Source: a virus
Virus record (IMG/VR): IMGVR_UViG_3300028536_000001
Location: 1 to 64,000 of that record
Direction: 5' to 3' (one strand)
Length of the DNA stretch: 64,000 nucleotides
A model generated the notes under the pieces. It was not told where the DNA came from. It saw only the letters and a program-made list of their open reading frames with translations, and did not search any database. A program made the position numbers and the translations under genes. Positions 1 through 8,655 of this stretch are shown here, piece by piece. Numbering within the stretch: position 1 is the first letter of the stretch; every line of letters begins with the position of its first letter.

Positions 1-617
1 ACTGGACAAGTGAACTCAAACTGATTGCCTAGATTTTTTTCTTCTACGCAAAATTCAGGAAAGAAAAGATTCATTAGGCTTGGGGTACGCTGCCTGATTG
101 TGAAATGTCCCTTCACTTCATCCAAACTACCTACCGCCAAATCCTTGGCAGCGGTCAAGATTAGAATACGGATGGATGGAAAGTTTAGAATCCACTGAAC
201 AATATCGGCACGACCCACCGTGCTTTTCATGCTGCCTCGCGGATACAGAATCAATCTACTTTTGATCTGACTTTGTTCCGCTATAGACCGACTCTTATCT
301 TTCTTTACGAAGAAATCAAAGAAAGGTTCGTGGTTTTCCCGACGTATTAAATTTTGATGAATCTCTAAATCTTGGGCTACAACTTCAGGATTAGTTTCGT
401 GAAGAAAATAACCTGCCAACCATTCTAAATCTTGTTCCGATCTGCGAGCAACTTCTTTGGCCCATATCTGATCTCTAAGGATACCTTTTTCAGCCAAGGC
501 TTGTAAGCCCTCACGGTTAGAATTCAGGTAATCGTACAGGTCGTCATTAGATACAGCAGTCCAATCGGTTATTTCACCGTCGGTGCCGTATTTTTTCTGG
601 AGGTCTTGAAGGTCCAC
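1..617 (-). CDS. terL: terminase large subunit, N-terminal part (cut by window edge)
   Basis: The reverse strand is open from a GTG at 617 to the window edge, about 205 codons, so the C-terminal nuclease part lies outside. Residues around 122-133 read LILYPRGSMKST, a Walker A-like motif of terminase ATPases, followed by a hydrophobic strand ILILTA near 151-156. This family packages phage DNA into the procapsid by ATP hydrolysis. An in-frame stop lies two codons upstream of the GTG, which fixes the start. The small genes upstream follow the usual order before a terminase. Family assignment rests on motif and context; confidence is good but not total because the protein is partial. Confidence 0.8.
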   Translation of the reverse strand, partial: MDLQDLQKKYGTDGEITDWTAVSNDDLYDYLNSNREGLQALAEKGILRDQIWAKEVARRSEQDLEWLAGYFLHETNPEVVAQDLEIHQNLIRRENHEPFFDFFVKKDKSRSIAEQSQIKSRLILYPRGSMKSTVGRADIVQWILNFPSIRILILTAAKDLAVGSLDEVKGHFTIRQRTPSLMNLFFPEFCVEEKNLGNQFEFTCP

Positions 618-627
618 GAACTAGGAA

Positions 628-786
628 CTACTTTCCTTTTACACGTTTTAAATTCGGATTCTTTCGTTTTGCTGCGGCGCTAGCATTTCTTGTCGCGCTC
701 GCTAAAATTGCGCCTGCGTCCTTGACGCCTTTTTGTTTAGCAATCTTGGATTCTACTGCTGCAAATCCTGGATGTTTCGATGCCAT
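628..786 (-). CDS. small basic protein upstream of terminase
   Basis: 52 residues, Lys/Ala-rich (starts MASKHPGF, ends LKRVKGK). I chose the ATG at 786 because AAGGAAAA sits just upstream; the longer reading frame to 831 has no ribosome site and overlaps the next gene. Small basic proteins of this kind commonly precede the large terminase gene in soil and environmental phages. Its function is unknown. Confidence 0.75.
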   Translation of the reverse strand: MASKHPGFAAVESKIAKQKGVKDAGAILASATRNASAAAKRKNPNLKRVKGK

Positions 787-796
787 GATATTTTCC

Positions 797-952
797 TTAT
801 CTCTTCTTTTTAGGAACCTTTTTGCCCGCACGTCGGTCTTCCGAAAGGCCGATGGCGATTGCCTGCTTGCGGTTTGTAACTTTTTGTCCAGACGAAGACT
901 TGAGCGATCCAGACTTAAACTCTTCCATCGTTCCTTTAATACCGGGAGCCAT
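797..952 (-). CDS. DUF6496-like small protein
   Basis: 51 residues, starting MAPGIKGTMEEFKSGSLKS and containing VTNRKQAIAIGLSE, a pattern I recognise from the DUF6496 family of phage and bacterial small proteins of unknown role. The ATG overlaps the TAA of the upstream gene by one base, so the two are translationally coupled. The C-terminus is Lys/Arg-rich. Confidence 0.8.
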   Translation of the reverse strand: MAPGIKGTMEEFKSGSLKSSSGQKVTNRKQAIAIGLSEDRRAGKKVPKKKR

Positions 953-1230
953 TATTCACCGTCCTGATCAGTATCGGCAACCTGCTCTGGCATATGTTGA
1001 GCCAAGTGCTGTTGCATTCCAGCCAAATCAGGAACCGAATGTTCTTCTTGGTTCGACTGATCGCCGCCCATCATTGCATTCATCATATCTTCTTTGGAGG
1101 GGCTTTCCAAGTCATGCTTTACTAAATAGCCGCCGCTCTTGCCGGGACGAATGTGCATCTCGCGAACCTTACGTCCTGACCGCTTGCTAGATTTTCCGCC
1201 CATTGCGGATTTTGCTCTTGATTCTTTCAT
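952..1230 (-). CDS. conserved phage small protein near terminase
   Basis: 92 residues. It contains MHIRPGKSGGYLVKHDLE, a motif found in small phage proteins encoded near terminase; function unknown. The N-terminus is basic (KSSKRSGRK) and the C-terminus acidic. Ribosome site AAGGAATAT precedes the ATG, and the 17-bp TGTCC-N7-GGACA repeat lies immediately upstream of that site. It is the first gene of a coupled run 1230 to 1 leading into the terminase. Confidence 0.75.
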   Translation of the reverse strand: MKESRAKSAMGGKSSKRSGRKVREMHIRPGKSGGYLVKHDLESPSKEDMMNAMMGGDQSNQEEHSVPDLAGMQQHLAQHMPEQVADTDQDGE

Positions 1231-1240
1231 ATATTCCTTG

Positions 1241-1257
1241 TGTCCAGAAAATGGACA
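1241..1257. repeat. 17-bp inverted repeat TGTCCAGAAAATGGACA
   Basis: Perfect TGTCC/GGACA arms around a 7-base centre. It lies between the SGNH-protein gene and the start of the small gene at 1230, ending 11 bases before that ATG. One of about 20 related copies in the window. Confidence 0.8.
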
Positions 1258-1288
1258 GTTAATTTAAATAAGTATTTGACTAATTTCA

Positions 1289-4200
1289 TTATTGGACGCA
1301 TGTGTAAGTCCAGAAGTATGTGGTAGCTGCTACTAAAGTTCCGGTTATCACGAAATTAGACGTCCCGCTTGACAGGAAAACCGTATTGGACACCCCAGCC
1401 GCAGATGCGTTACCAGCAGAGAATGTACAGTTCGGAGCCGTCCCATAGGCCGTGCCGAAAGTTAATGTGCCTATCACTCCCGCTGCCGCTCCAGTTCCAG
1501 TCGCTATCTCTATCGTCCCGCTTGAATCATGCACATTGATGAGAGTGACTGTTGGCGTTGTTCCTGCCCCTGCTCCCGCTGCGAAGGTGGGCGCGGTTCC
1601 CGTTCCGATAAGGTGAAGCGCTGAGGATGTTCCGGTTGCAGAAAATGCTCCAGTGTGTGCCCATGAACCTGATCCGCTGGTCGATGTAATCCCTGTGACT
1701 CCGCCCGCCTGTCCCCCAGTGATCTGGAGAGCGGCCAAAGCGGTTGCCTGTGAGTCGCTCTTAAATCTGATCTGATATGCGCCTTGAAACCAAATCGCCT
1801 CTACAATGCGGTTATTGGCCGTTTGAGTTGAGTCGTAATAAACCTCATCGCCAACGTTGGAGTTAGCGGTAAGAGCTACGCCAGTATTTGTGATACTAGC
1901 CGGGTTTGTGTTTATCGTTGAGTTAACAGTTCCTTGGACATTGACATTTCCTGTTACATTTACAGTTCCAGCCGAAACTATTCCCGTTGTCGTAAAAGCT
2001 GTGGCAGTCTCAGTGCCTCGCGTTATCTGGTTGCCGCTCGTATCCCAGTAGGCCGAGGCATGGCAGGATGTGTAGTTGGTGAACGTCGGGCAGTTGAGAA
2101 TTGCCGAAGCGCCAGACGTTACCAAAGCATCCACTATGACGGCATGATCGTTGTCATATGCCGCTGCCGCCCCTTGAAAGCTGCTGCTTCCGTTATTGTT
2201 GAAGAGGATGCCGGGAATGATGCTTGTAGCCGCTGGATTGCCGATTCCCACCCCATAAATCTGCCACCAGTTTGCGAATCCTGATGCCACGGGATTTGCC
2301 ACCATAGGACTATTGATGATCGGACCCGAAGGCTGAAGATTCTGATATTGGGCGGAGCTTGCACCCTTCCCTGCAAGGTTGGGATAGAAGATGTTCCATC
2401 CAGCTGCGGTAGCAGCCTTCTCGTCAGTCAGAGCTTCGTTCCAATATCCGCAGTCATTCGGATGCAACGGTTGATTCCCTCCAGGGCATGCGGCATTTGC
2501 CGCTCCGTTGGCCATGTCGGTTGATGTGTTGACGCCGGGAGTCCCAGTGCGCATATCGGAAAAGATCACATTGATATGATCCGAGATTGCGGTATTCACC
2601 GTATTCAGGGCAGCCGTGTTGTATGCGGCAGTGGCGGCAGAGAGCGCATCGGCAAATTGCCGCAGCACGCCTTCCATGATGACGTAGGATGGTGGATTCA
2701 CGAATGCGGCGGAAGGCGGCGCGTCGATACCTTTAATCGCTACGATATTTCCCGCGGCGGTCGTGGAGCTTACCGTGAACACTACCACGTGTGAAGTGGC
2801 TGGGCTCACGGTATACTCTTGCCGCATCACCTCTCCGCGAGAATCCGGCAGAGTCTGGCCATTGCAGCCGAAATTGTTGAAGGTTGTGCTGGCATTGCAG
2901 ACATCGTTCACTGGCGTGCCATCTATGGTTGCCGTAAACGTGCCAGCGCTGGTATTGCCAGCTACATAAACAATACCGATTTTGGTTTGCGCCGTAGTTG
3001 TCGTAATCGTGCAGGTAAGCGTGCTTCCATTGGTAGTATTTTGCAGGGTTGCATAATTCAGTGCAGCCGCATTCATTGCCGGGCCGATAGTGGGATTAAC
3101 CCATGATCCGGAAGCTGTGCACGCACTGGCCTGTATGCGGCTCGCCGGAGGTAAGCCAACATAGTAGAGTATGGCGTTCAGCGCATTGGTGTAGTTGTTG
3201 ATTCCCCCGGTAGTGTTCCCAACAAAGTTGGCATCGTTGATGCCGCCATTCATCACTATCTTCGGTATGCGCTGTGGCGATGCTGCGCCGGGAACGAAAT
3301 AGTTATATAAATTGTCTCCTACGTTGGACATGTAATAGCCCGACACGCCATAATCGACTGCTAGACCTAAGCTGTCGCCAGCCAAGATAGAGAATTGGCA
3401 ATTAGCAGGCGTAGAAGGACCCGACCCATTAGGACAGGCTATCGTGCTATCGCCGAATCCGTAGAGGATTCCGTAGTTATAACCCTGCGAGAGGTTCAGC
3501 GCCGTATTCATCTTTGCAGTGGTTGCAGCCGTAGTGTTCCCGGACCCGTCACCCGCAAGTACCGCTGTAGTTGTCGTGGCAGCCGCCGTGCCCGCCACGG
3601 TTGCCAGAGTTCCGCTCGCTACAGAAGGGAGATTCACGCCACCGGCAAAGTCTGGCGTGGTTACCGTGTAGGTATTCGTGCTTGGCGAGAACGTAGTGCG
3701 GTATTGACCTAAATGTGGAACTATGCCAACTAGCGAGCCTGTTCCATCTTGTATTCCTAAACCACCGTATTGCAGTATCTGATAACTCTGAGAGCCGCAA
3801 TTAGTCTGCGTGCCGATATTGTCGCAGATCACGCCCTGCGGCAGGACTGTGGATATCCACGAGTTCCCTGCTCCGTCGTCCGCCCCATATAGATTAATTC
3901 CAGCAGCGGTAGTACTGTTCCAGAAGTCGATTGTCGCGGCGGCATAAGGATTGCCGCCGTTCGTCGTGCCTGGACGAATCTGCGGTCCGGTACCGTTGAA
4001 GCGAATTGGCTCTGTCGAAGAAATCGTACCGCTGGCGTCGCTCAAGGCGCTGTTGCCAATCGTGTTCCCCGTTACCCATTTCGTGACAGCGTTAACAGTT
4101 GGCGTACCCGCCGCTGATAAGGTTGTGGAAGGCAGATCAGCTATGCTGATAGCGCGGGTCAATAACGTCCCCGATGATCCAGTTGGCGACGCTAAAAACT

Positions 4201-4468
4201 GATTTGCGGCAAGCGAGCCATAAAGATTAGCGATATCCCCGGTAGTTGCACCACGCGAAGTAGTTGAACTTAGTCCATAAACGACAGCATTCGTAGGTAA
4301 CGTGGCACCTCCCCCGCCGCCTCCACTAAACGTGCAGGTAAACCCAGTACAGGAAACTCCCGCGCCAGTGAAAGTAAATGGTCCAGAAATCCCGTTGATA
4401 CTGGTAGAAGGGGATTGACCGTAGGCAAAAGATCCTACGAACAGGAATAATGTAAGTAGTTTTTTCAT
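1289..4468 (-). CDS. very large exported SGNH/GDSL hydrolase-like surface protein
   Basis: 1059 residues from the ATG at 4468. The N-terminus MKKLLTLFLFVGSFAYGQ is a clear Sec signal peptide, which is why I reject the 24-codon longer start. After a Gly/Ser/Thr-rich region, residues about 337-342 read GFGDST (block I serine), about 407-413 NGGINDA (block III), and about 668-673 LHPNDC (His of block V), the order expected of an SGNH hydrolase. A beta-rich insert, about 430-600, lies between blocks III and V. The C-terminal 300 residues are repetitive and resemble tail-fibre or collagen-like modules. Possible roles are tail-fibre or depolymerase activity on acylated surface polysaccharide, but a Sec signal on a virion protein is odd, so secretion during infection is an alternative. 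The downstream gene starts two bases before it. Confidence 0.75.
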   Translation of the reverse strand: MKKLLTLFLFVGSFAYGQSPSTSINGISGPFTFTGAGVSCTGFTCTFSGGGGGGATLPTNAVVYGLSSTTSRGATTGDIANLYGSLAANQFLASPTGSSGTLLTRAISIADLPSTTLSAAGTPTVNAVTKWVTGNTIGNSALSDASGTISSTEPIRFNGTGPQIRPGTTNGGNPYAAATIDFWNSTTAAGINLYGADDGAGNSWISTVLPQGVICDNIGTQTNCGSQSYQILQYGGLGIQDGTGSLVGIVPHLGQYRTTFSPSTNTYTVTTPDFAGGVNLPSVASGTLATVAGTAAATTTTAVLAGDGSGNTTAATTAKMNTALNLSQGYNYGILYGFGDSTIACPNGSGPSTPANCQFSILAGDSLGLAVDYGVSGYYMSNVGDNLYNYFVPGAASPQRIPKIVMNGGINDANFVGNTTGGINNYTNALNAILYYVGLPPASRIQASACTASGSWVNPTIGPAMNAAALNYATLQNTTNGSTLTCTITTTTAQTKIGIVYVAGNTSAGTFTATIDGTPVNDVCNASTTFNNFGCNGQTLPDSRGEVMRQEYTVSPATSHVVVFTVSSTTAAGNIVAIKGIDAPPSAAFVNPPSYVIMEGVLRQFADALSAATAAYNTAALNTVNTAISDHINVIFSDMRTGTPGVNTSTDMANGAANAACPGGNQPLHPNDCGYWNEALTDEKAATAAGWNIFYPNLAGKGASSAQYQNLQPSGPIINSPMVANPVASGFANWWQIYGVGIGNPAATSIIPGILFNNNGSSSFQGAAAAYDNDHAVIVDALVTSGASAILNCPTFTNYTSCHASAYWDTSGNQITRGTETATAFTTTGIVSAGTVNVTGNVNVQGTVNSTINTNPASITNTGVALTANSNVGDEVYYDSTQTANNRIVEAIWFQGAYQIRFKSDSQATALAALQITGGQAGGVTGITSTSGSGSWAHTGAFSATGTSSALHLIGTGTAPTFAAGAGAGTTPTVTLINVHDSSGTIEIATGTGAAAGVIGTLTFGTAYGTAPNCTFSAGNASAAGVSNTVFLSSGTSNFVITGTLVAATTYFWTYTCVQ

Positions 4469-4470
4469 AT

Positions 4471-4812
4471 CTAGCTGCGATACCACAACCAAAGTCTTGT
4501 TGAAGTGGCGGTCAGACCTGTGACAGCAAAATCGGCCCAATTCATGAGAGAATTAGGCTCGTCTAAATACAATATAGAACCAGCAGTTGCTCCTGCGGCC
4601 ACGGGCATGGGTGGGAATAGATTTGTTCCGTCACTTGGTTTTGTGATGGTTACCGTTCCGGCCACTGAAGTAGCGTTGACTTGCAGAACAAGTTTCCACA
4701 CGTTCACATTTGTTGGAACATTACTGGTGGGGGCCACAAGTGTTTGCGCCGCACGATAGCTTGCGATGTCCGTATCCAGTTGGATCGGCATCTGGTTATA
4801 CAAATTAGCCAT
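4471..4812 (-). CDS. probable structural/tail-associated protein
   Basis: 113 residues, starts MANLYNQMPIQLDTDIA, then a beta-rich domain without Cys. It is soluble, with no signal or membrane segment. It sits directly upstream of the SGNH-type protein with a 2-base gap, so the two are probably co-translated. A minor structural role is plausible from position and composition only. A TGTCC-N7-GGACA repeat lies 10 bases upstream of the ATG. Confidence 0.65.
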   Translation of the reverse strand: MANLYNQMPIQLDTDIASYRAAQTLVAPTSNVPTNVNVWKLVLQVNATSVAGTVTITKPSDGTNLFPPMPVAAGATAGSILYLDEPNSLMNWADFAVTGLTATSTRLWLWYRS

Positions 4813-4822
4813 GTTGAGATGT

Positions 4823-4839
4823 TGTCCGGAAAATGGACA
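4823..4839. repeat. 17-bp inverted repeat TGTCCGGAAAATGGACA
   Basis: Perfect consensus copy, just upstream of the gene starting at 4812 (minus strand). The intergenic space here is about 100 bases and shows no other clear signal. Confidence 0.8.
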
Positions 4840-4913
4840 AGAACTTTCTTGAAAATAATACTAGGGCGCAGACTTATCTGGTTTTTCAGTTACACCGTCT
4901 GCATCGGGCTTAA

Positions 4914-5585
4914 TCATGCGGCTAGATACTTACAAAACTCAAAATACGTTTTGTCACCTTTTCGACTGTTACAACTAGCACAGGCTGGTACTAAATTGGA
5001 AGGCCAGTTTGTTCCGCCTCTTGACAAAGGAATCATATGATCTATAGTTGTCACTTCCTCACTTAGATCTTTTGAACAATACCTACATTCGTTATCAAAA
5101 TAGTCAAATCTCGCCTGTATCTGTTCCGCAGTGAAACTTCCTGTAGCACCTCGTTTTAGGGCGCGATGACGCTGTTTACAGGCTTTAGATATTACAGGAT
5201 TTTCTTTTGAGTACGTGCGCATATTTTCAAGCAATACCTCTTTGTTATCTTCGTAATAACTTTTTAAGTATTCTTGTATGCGAGATTTGTTCTTTGCATA
5301 GTAGCCTACCATGTATCTTAGGTTACCTTTGTTCTTACGCTTGCGTGCGCAAGAAGAGCAGTATAAAGCAACAAGAGAAGTAAGAGACGTGCAACAAGTT
5401 GAGCAATATCTAGGTTCTTTAGGTTTAAGAGAGTAGGCTAATTTTTGTTTCTGTAAAATCCACTCTTTATTTACCTTATAGTATTCAGACTGACGTTCTC
5501 TTCGATTCTGTAGGAAACAAGCATCAGAACAGAATTTACTTCTAGTTGTCGTACATCCGCACACGGGACAAAGTTTTTCACTCAT
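4914..5585 (-). CDS. HNH endonuclease, free-standing homing type
   Basis: 223 residues. Two or three zinc ribbons (CPVCGC...CSDAC, CSTCCTS...CSSC) precede a basic helical linker and a C-terminal HNH domain: CRYC, then TIDHMIPLSRGG, then NLVPACASCNSRKG. This is the ββα-metal nuclease fold of phage homing endonucleases. It stands alone between structural and protease genes. Such nucleases cut related phage DNA lacking them and spread by repair. Confidence 0.9.
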   Translation of the reverse strand: MSEKLCPVCGCTTTRSKFCSDACFLQNRRERQSEYYKVNKEWILQKQKLAYSLKPKEPRYCSTCCTSLTSLVALYCSSCARKRKNKGNLRYMVGYYAKNKSRIQEYLKSYYEDNKEVLLENMRTYSKENPVISKACKQRHRALKRGATGSFTAEQIQARFDYFDNECRYCSKDLSEEVTTIDHMIPLSRGGTNWPSNLVPACASCNSRKGDKTYFEFCKYLAA

Positions 5586-5609
5586 AGTTATAACTAGCGC
5601 GGTTGTACC

Positions 5610-6392
5610 CTATTGATCGCTGTCTTTTTTGTGAACCGGAGTGGCATCGTCAGGGTTTTCTACCCAGTGTTTATATTTTCCAGTTGTGATTGCTTTGCGT
5701 AAATTAATCAATCTACTTACAGGCATGGCCGTTATAGTTGAGCGATTTGCTGACCCCACAATAAATGCACAGGCAGCCTTTTGATCTAAACAAACAACAG
5801 CCGAACCACTTGACCCGCCATCGGTACCAAACATTTGCAGAGTCACCACGTGCTCCCAATTCAAATCACCGTCGATAACAGGACGATTAAGGGACGCAGA
5901 GGTCACAGATCCAGTAAAAACCTGTTTACCAAGTCCCAAAGGGCTCGCCACGTTTACTACGGCTTCCATTACCTTTGGGTCTGTTCCCAGCGCTACTACA
6001 GGAAAGTTTTTGGTAGTATTAAATGTTACGAGAAGAAAGTCATCGCCCGCGTGGCGATAACCGCATCCAACTATCTTGGCTTTGAAGAAATCTTTATCTT
6101 GATCGTCGTCGGAAGTTACATAAAAAGAAGTCTTCTCTGGCGTGACTGTACGAGTATCTTCATTCTCTTCGCAACCACAATGACTAGCAGTCACGGCTTC
6201 GTAGCCTGTATCTGTTTTATCAATTACCGTTGCAGTGCACCGCATCTTTAGGCTACCATGTTCGTCCTGCGCGTACAAAAGAACAGTGGCAGGTGAAAAC
6301 ACGTTTGAAACGTATTCGATATCGGATTTACTGGTCTGAGCAACAAGACCAAGAGGAAGGAACAACGCCAGCAGAGTGAGAACTTTTTTCAA
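5610..6392 (-). CDS. exported trypsin-like serine protease
   Basis: 260 residues with a signal peptide (MKKVLTLLALFLPLGLVAQ). The catalytic triad can be read: His in TASHCG near 71, Asp in GDDFLLV near 117, and Ser in GGSSGSAV near 195. Paired Cys residues (74/110, 201/208) could form disulfides, as expected outside the cytoplasm. Start is TTG, supported by AAAGGGGTG upstream. A phage-borne exported trypsin-like protease is unusual; it could process host surface proteins or the neighbouring exported proteins. Family assignment is firm, role is inference. Confidence 0.85.
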   Translation of the reverse strand: MKKVLTLLALFLPLGLVAQTSKSDIEYVSNVFSPATVLLYAQDEHGSLKMRCTATVIDKTDTGYEAVTASHCGCEENEDTRTVTPEKTSFYVTSDDDQDKDFFKAKIVGCGYRHAGDDFLLVTFNTTKNFPVVALGTDPKVMEAVVNVASPLGLGKQVFTGSVTSASLNRPVIDGDLNWEHVVTLQMFGTDGGSSGSAVVCLDQKAACAFIVGSANRSTITAMPVSRLINLRKAITTGKYKHWVENPDDATPVHKKDSDQ

Positions 6393-6407
6393 AGATTCAC
6401 CCCTTTC

Positions 6408-7199
6408 TTATGATGAAACTACAACTATTTTTATTTCACGGTTTCCTTTGCTAATGTTTTCTAAGTGCCACATGGGTTGTAAGTTTAGATAATAGTTAGC
6501 TAGGATGAAGTGTTGTCGGTCACTTAGGTTAAACCTTGATAACGGAATGATATGATCTATACTCCAAGAATCTTCCGTCTTTCCATAATTATCCCAAGTC
6601 ATTGTGGGTTGAAATTTTGATTCTAAGTGTATTTTTAGTTCTGCAATTGAACATCCAAGATCATCAACCGCTGATCCAGCTTTGTAATTTTTACGTATAG
6701 CGATACCAAGTCTTTGCCGGAGAGCACACCCTAAACGATAGTTAACATCTCTTTTTACTCTATCTTTATGCCGAGCAAGAGACATCTGTTTAGCGTCTGG
6801 TTGAGATTGATAAATCTTTTGGAGCGCTAGAATAGATTCACGATTGTTGATGTATAATTCTGCATGATACTTTTTCGACCTTTCTTTGATTTCAGGTCGA
6901 TTTCTATACTCTTTTTTCTTTTGTCTATTCTCTTCTACTTGAAGCCATGCTCGGCCTTTTTCCCGTTCTTTTTCTTTTACTTCAGGATTTTGGCGTCTTC
7001 TTCGAGAATTCTCTAGGCTAATATTTTTATACGTAGTGAGATAGTATTTTCTTTGCTGTTCTCTGTATTTATGTTTATTCTGCTGATAAAACTCAGAAAC
7101 ACATGTTTTACATTTGTTACGGAGACCGTCTCTAGCGTGCCTGTCTTTTCCAAATTCTTGTGGATCTTTGAATTGATGACAACGATAGCATCTTTTCAT
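6408..7199 (-). CDS. HNH endonuclease
   Basis: 263 residues from ATG 7199, which follows the upstream stop TAA by one base. The N-terminus has a zinc ribbon (CYRC...CKTC) of the kind linked to homing nucleases. The long middle is highly basic (Lys/Arg-rich helices). The C-terminus has WSIDHIIPLSRFNL followed by NLQPMWHLENISKGNR, an HNH variant in which the last half is NxxxxWHxxxN-like. No ribosome site is obvious, so expression may depend on coupling to the gene upstream. Confidence 0.85.
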   Translation of the reverse strand: MKRCYRCHQFKDPQEFGKDRHARDGLRNKCKTCVSEFYQQNKHKYREQQRKYYLTTYKNISLENSRRRRQNPEVKEKEREKGRAWLQVEENRQKKKEYRNRPEIKERSKKYHAELYINNRESILALQKIYQSQPDAKQMSLARHKDRVKRDVNYRLGCALRQRLGIAIRKNYKAGSAVDDLGCSIAELKIHLESKFQPTMTWDNYGKTEDSWSIDHIIPLSRFNLSDRQHFILANYYLNLQPMWHLENISKGNREIKIVVVSS

Positions 7200-7200
7200 T

Positions 7201-7467
7201 TTAGGAAAACTTTTTACGAGATTCGTCGCTTGCTTCAAACTCATTGCAGCAGCCATCAGGACCGTTGACTATTTTCAAGCCACTAACGGAGTCTTTTGGT
7301 ATCTGAGTATCTCGAAGAACTATTCTATTGTTACACAGAGTGCCCTTCGAGAAATATTCACAGTATTGACAGGCCTTTGGTACGGGCGTCTCAATATACC
7401 CGCTAACCCTTGTTTCACGAGGATTCGGAATGTGCTTCCCGCCGAGAATTTCTTTTGCGACAGCCAT
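7201..7467 (-). CDS. small Cys-containing phage protein
   Basis: 88 residues with CQYCEYF near 33-39 and GCCNEF near 73-78, probably a metal-binding pair. The pattern resembles small structural-region phage proteins of unknown function. The ATG overlaps the TAA of the upstream gene by one base. Confidence 0.7.
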   Translation of the reverse strand: MAVAKEILGGKHIPNPRETRVSGYIETPVPKACQYCEYFSKGTLCNNRIVLRDTQIPKDSVSGLKIVNGPDGCCNEFEASDESRKKFS

Positions 7468-7673
7468 TAGATTTTAGACTTCAGATAGGATACGACTGCG
7501 GCGATATCGGACTTCGCTTCCGACTCAGCCTTGACTGCGGCGGCTTCAAGGTCAGAAACTGCCTTGGTGAAGGTAGCCTGCGCTTCGCCTTCGATTTCCT
7601 TGAGGTTCAGGTGTTTGGAAAAGTAAAGGTAACCAATGAGGATTACGGCGAGTAACAATACGAAATCTAACAT
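7467..7673 (-). CDS. single-pass membrane protein with coiled coil
   Basis: 68 residues. Residues 1-19 form one hydrophobic segment (MLDFVLLLAVILIGYLYF), followed by a charged Ala-rich helix likely to coil. An AAAGGAG site precedes the ATG. The message is led by the long structured leader at 7690-7914. Function unknown; an anchor or holin-like role cannot be excluded. Confidence 0.7.
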   Translation of the reverse strand: MLDFVLLLAVILIGYLYFSKHLNLKEIEGEAQATFTKAVSDLEAAAVKAESEAKSDIAAVVSYLKSKI

Positions 7674-7689
7674 AAGTCTCCAACTCCTT

Positions 7690-7914
7690 TGAAGTTTGGA
7701 GGGCCAGGTGAAAGGAGGAGAAAGACCTGGCCCTCGGGGAGCGCTAAATCAATAACTAATAGCAGCGCTCCAACCTAAAATTCGCCCGTATCAGACCTCG
7801 CAGAGGATAGTTTATTCTTGGAGACTACGGGCCGTTCCAAAAAGTAAATCAACTGCACTAGGTCGTATGAATGTGTGCCCGCCTACGGGCGTAACGGGTT
7901 TCGTGCCTAGCACT
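7690..7914 (-). ncRNA. structured 5' leader with four hairpins
   Basis: Between the promoter at 7921-7949 and the gene starting at 7673 there is no gene, but four strong helices can be paired on the minus-strand RNA: 7906-7913 with 7855-7862 (8 pairs, two G-U, enclosing a 5-bp GCCCG/CGGGC hairpin), 7826-7832 with 7784-7790 (7 bp), 7764-7771 with 7738-7745 (8 bp), and 7725-7735 with 7699-7709 (11 bp). The last ends about 10 bases before the ribosome site. It could be a regulatory leader, an RNase-protection element or a stable ncRNA. No known riboswitch is recognised. Confidence 0.5.
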
Positions 7915-7920
7915 AAATAC

Positions 7921-7949
7921 ATTGTACTACGTTATTGGTTTGCTGTCAA
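7921..7949 (-). promoter_or_regulatory. sigma70-type promoter
   Basis: On the minus strand TTGACA (7949-7944), 17-base spacer, TACAAT (7926-7921), followed by GTATTTAGTG, a sequence shared with the promoter at 10199-10227. It drives the leader and genes from 7673 leftward. Confidence 0.75.
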
Positions 7950-7953
7950 GGGG

Positions 7954-8553
7954 TTATGCGTTAGAAATAGCGAATTCCTTGAGGTTGAGTGTTGTAGTTC
8001 CAGTTTGAGCCGTCATCGTCACTGATAAGGTGAATATCAGACCAGATTCCGCAATACTCGCACCAGCGTTTGTCAAAGCTACGACGGCTGCCGGGGCGTT
8101 GTTACCAACCTGATAGCTGTATGTTCCGTTTAATGCTTTGCTCGTAGAATCCCAAAGCAAGTTTGCAGTAAGCTGAAAATTGTAGGAAAGTGTCGCAGTT
8201 ACAGCATTTGAGGCACCAGCCAATGGAGCCGCGAGTTGGTTTCCGCTGATCAGAGTTGTGCTGTTTCCGATGTAAAGAAACGGACGAAAATTGGTTGCTG
8301 CTGTTCCAGCCGTCAAAGTTCCTACGATCTTAACGTTGAAGGGGTGACCATCTACGCCCGAGGCTCCAACTGCGATATCAGCAGGATATTGAACCTGCAA
8401 AGGAGCGCCAGCCGCAAAAGCTGGAGATGGAACAGGTGAACCACTGTTGTAGGTGAAAACTGGAACTACGATCTGAGTTTCTGTAGCTCCTGTAATAGAA
8501 ATTGGTACGGGAAGTCCAAGACTGAACCCGAACGCCGTATTTACGTTTGCCAT
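7954..8553 (-). CDS. probable structural protein (beta-rich)
   Basis: 199 residues, starts MANVNTAFGFSLGLPVPISI, rich in Thr, Ala, Gly and Val, no Cys, no signal peptide. Composition fits a tail, decoration or fibre-associated protein. It lies just downstream of the tRNA block. Similarity in style to the product at 4471-4812 suggests both are virion-associated. Function unproven. Confidence 0.65.
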   Translation of the reverse strand: MANVNTAFGFSLGLPVPISITGATETQIVVPVFTYNSGSPVPSPAFAAGAPLQVQYPADIAVGASGVDGHPFNVKIVGTLTAGTAATNFRPFLYIGNSTTLISGNQLAAPLAGASNAVTATLSYNFQLTANLLWDSTSKALNGTYSYQVGNNAPAAVVALTNAGASIAESGLIFTLSVTMTAQTGTTTLNLKEFAISNA

Positions 8554-8655
8554 ATATTATTGGTCCTAAAGTACTTAGGTTATTTTAATTTATTTCCGCC
8601 GCGAGGTCCAAGGAACTCCAGCAGGCGTTGACCGCCCGAGGGCCGGTTGAAAAAT

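Noticed and set aside
822-1190. Plus-strand frame of 122 codons
   Set aside because: It is antisense to two well-supported small genes (797-952 and 952-1230) and lacks a ribosome site.
1857-4202. Plus-strand reading frames opposite the SGNH protein gene
   Set aside because: They are low-complexity antisense shadows of a Thr/Ala/Gly-rich coding sequence.
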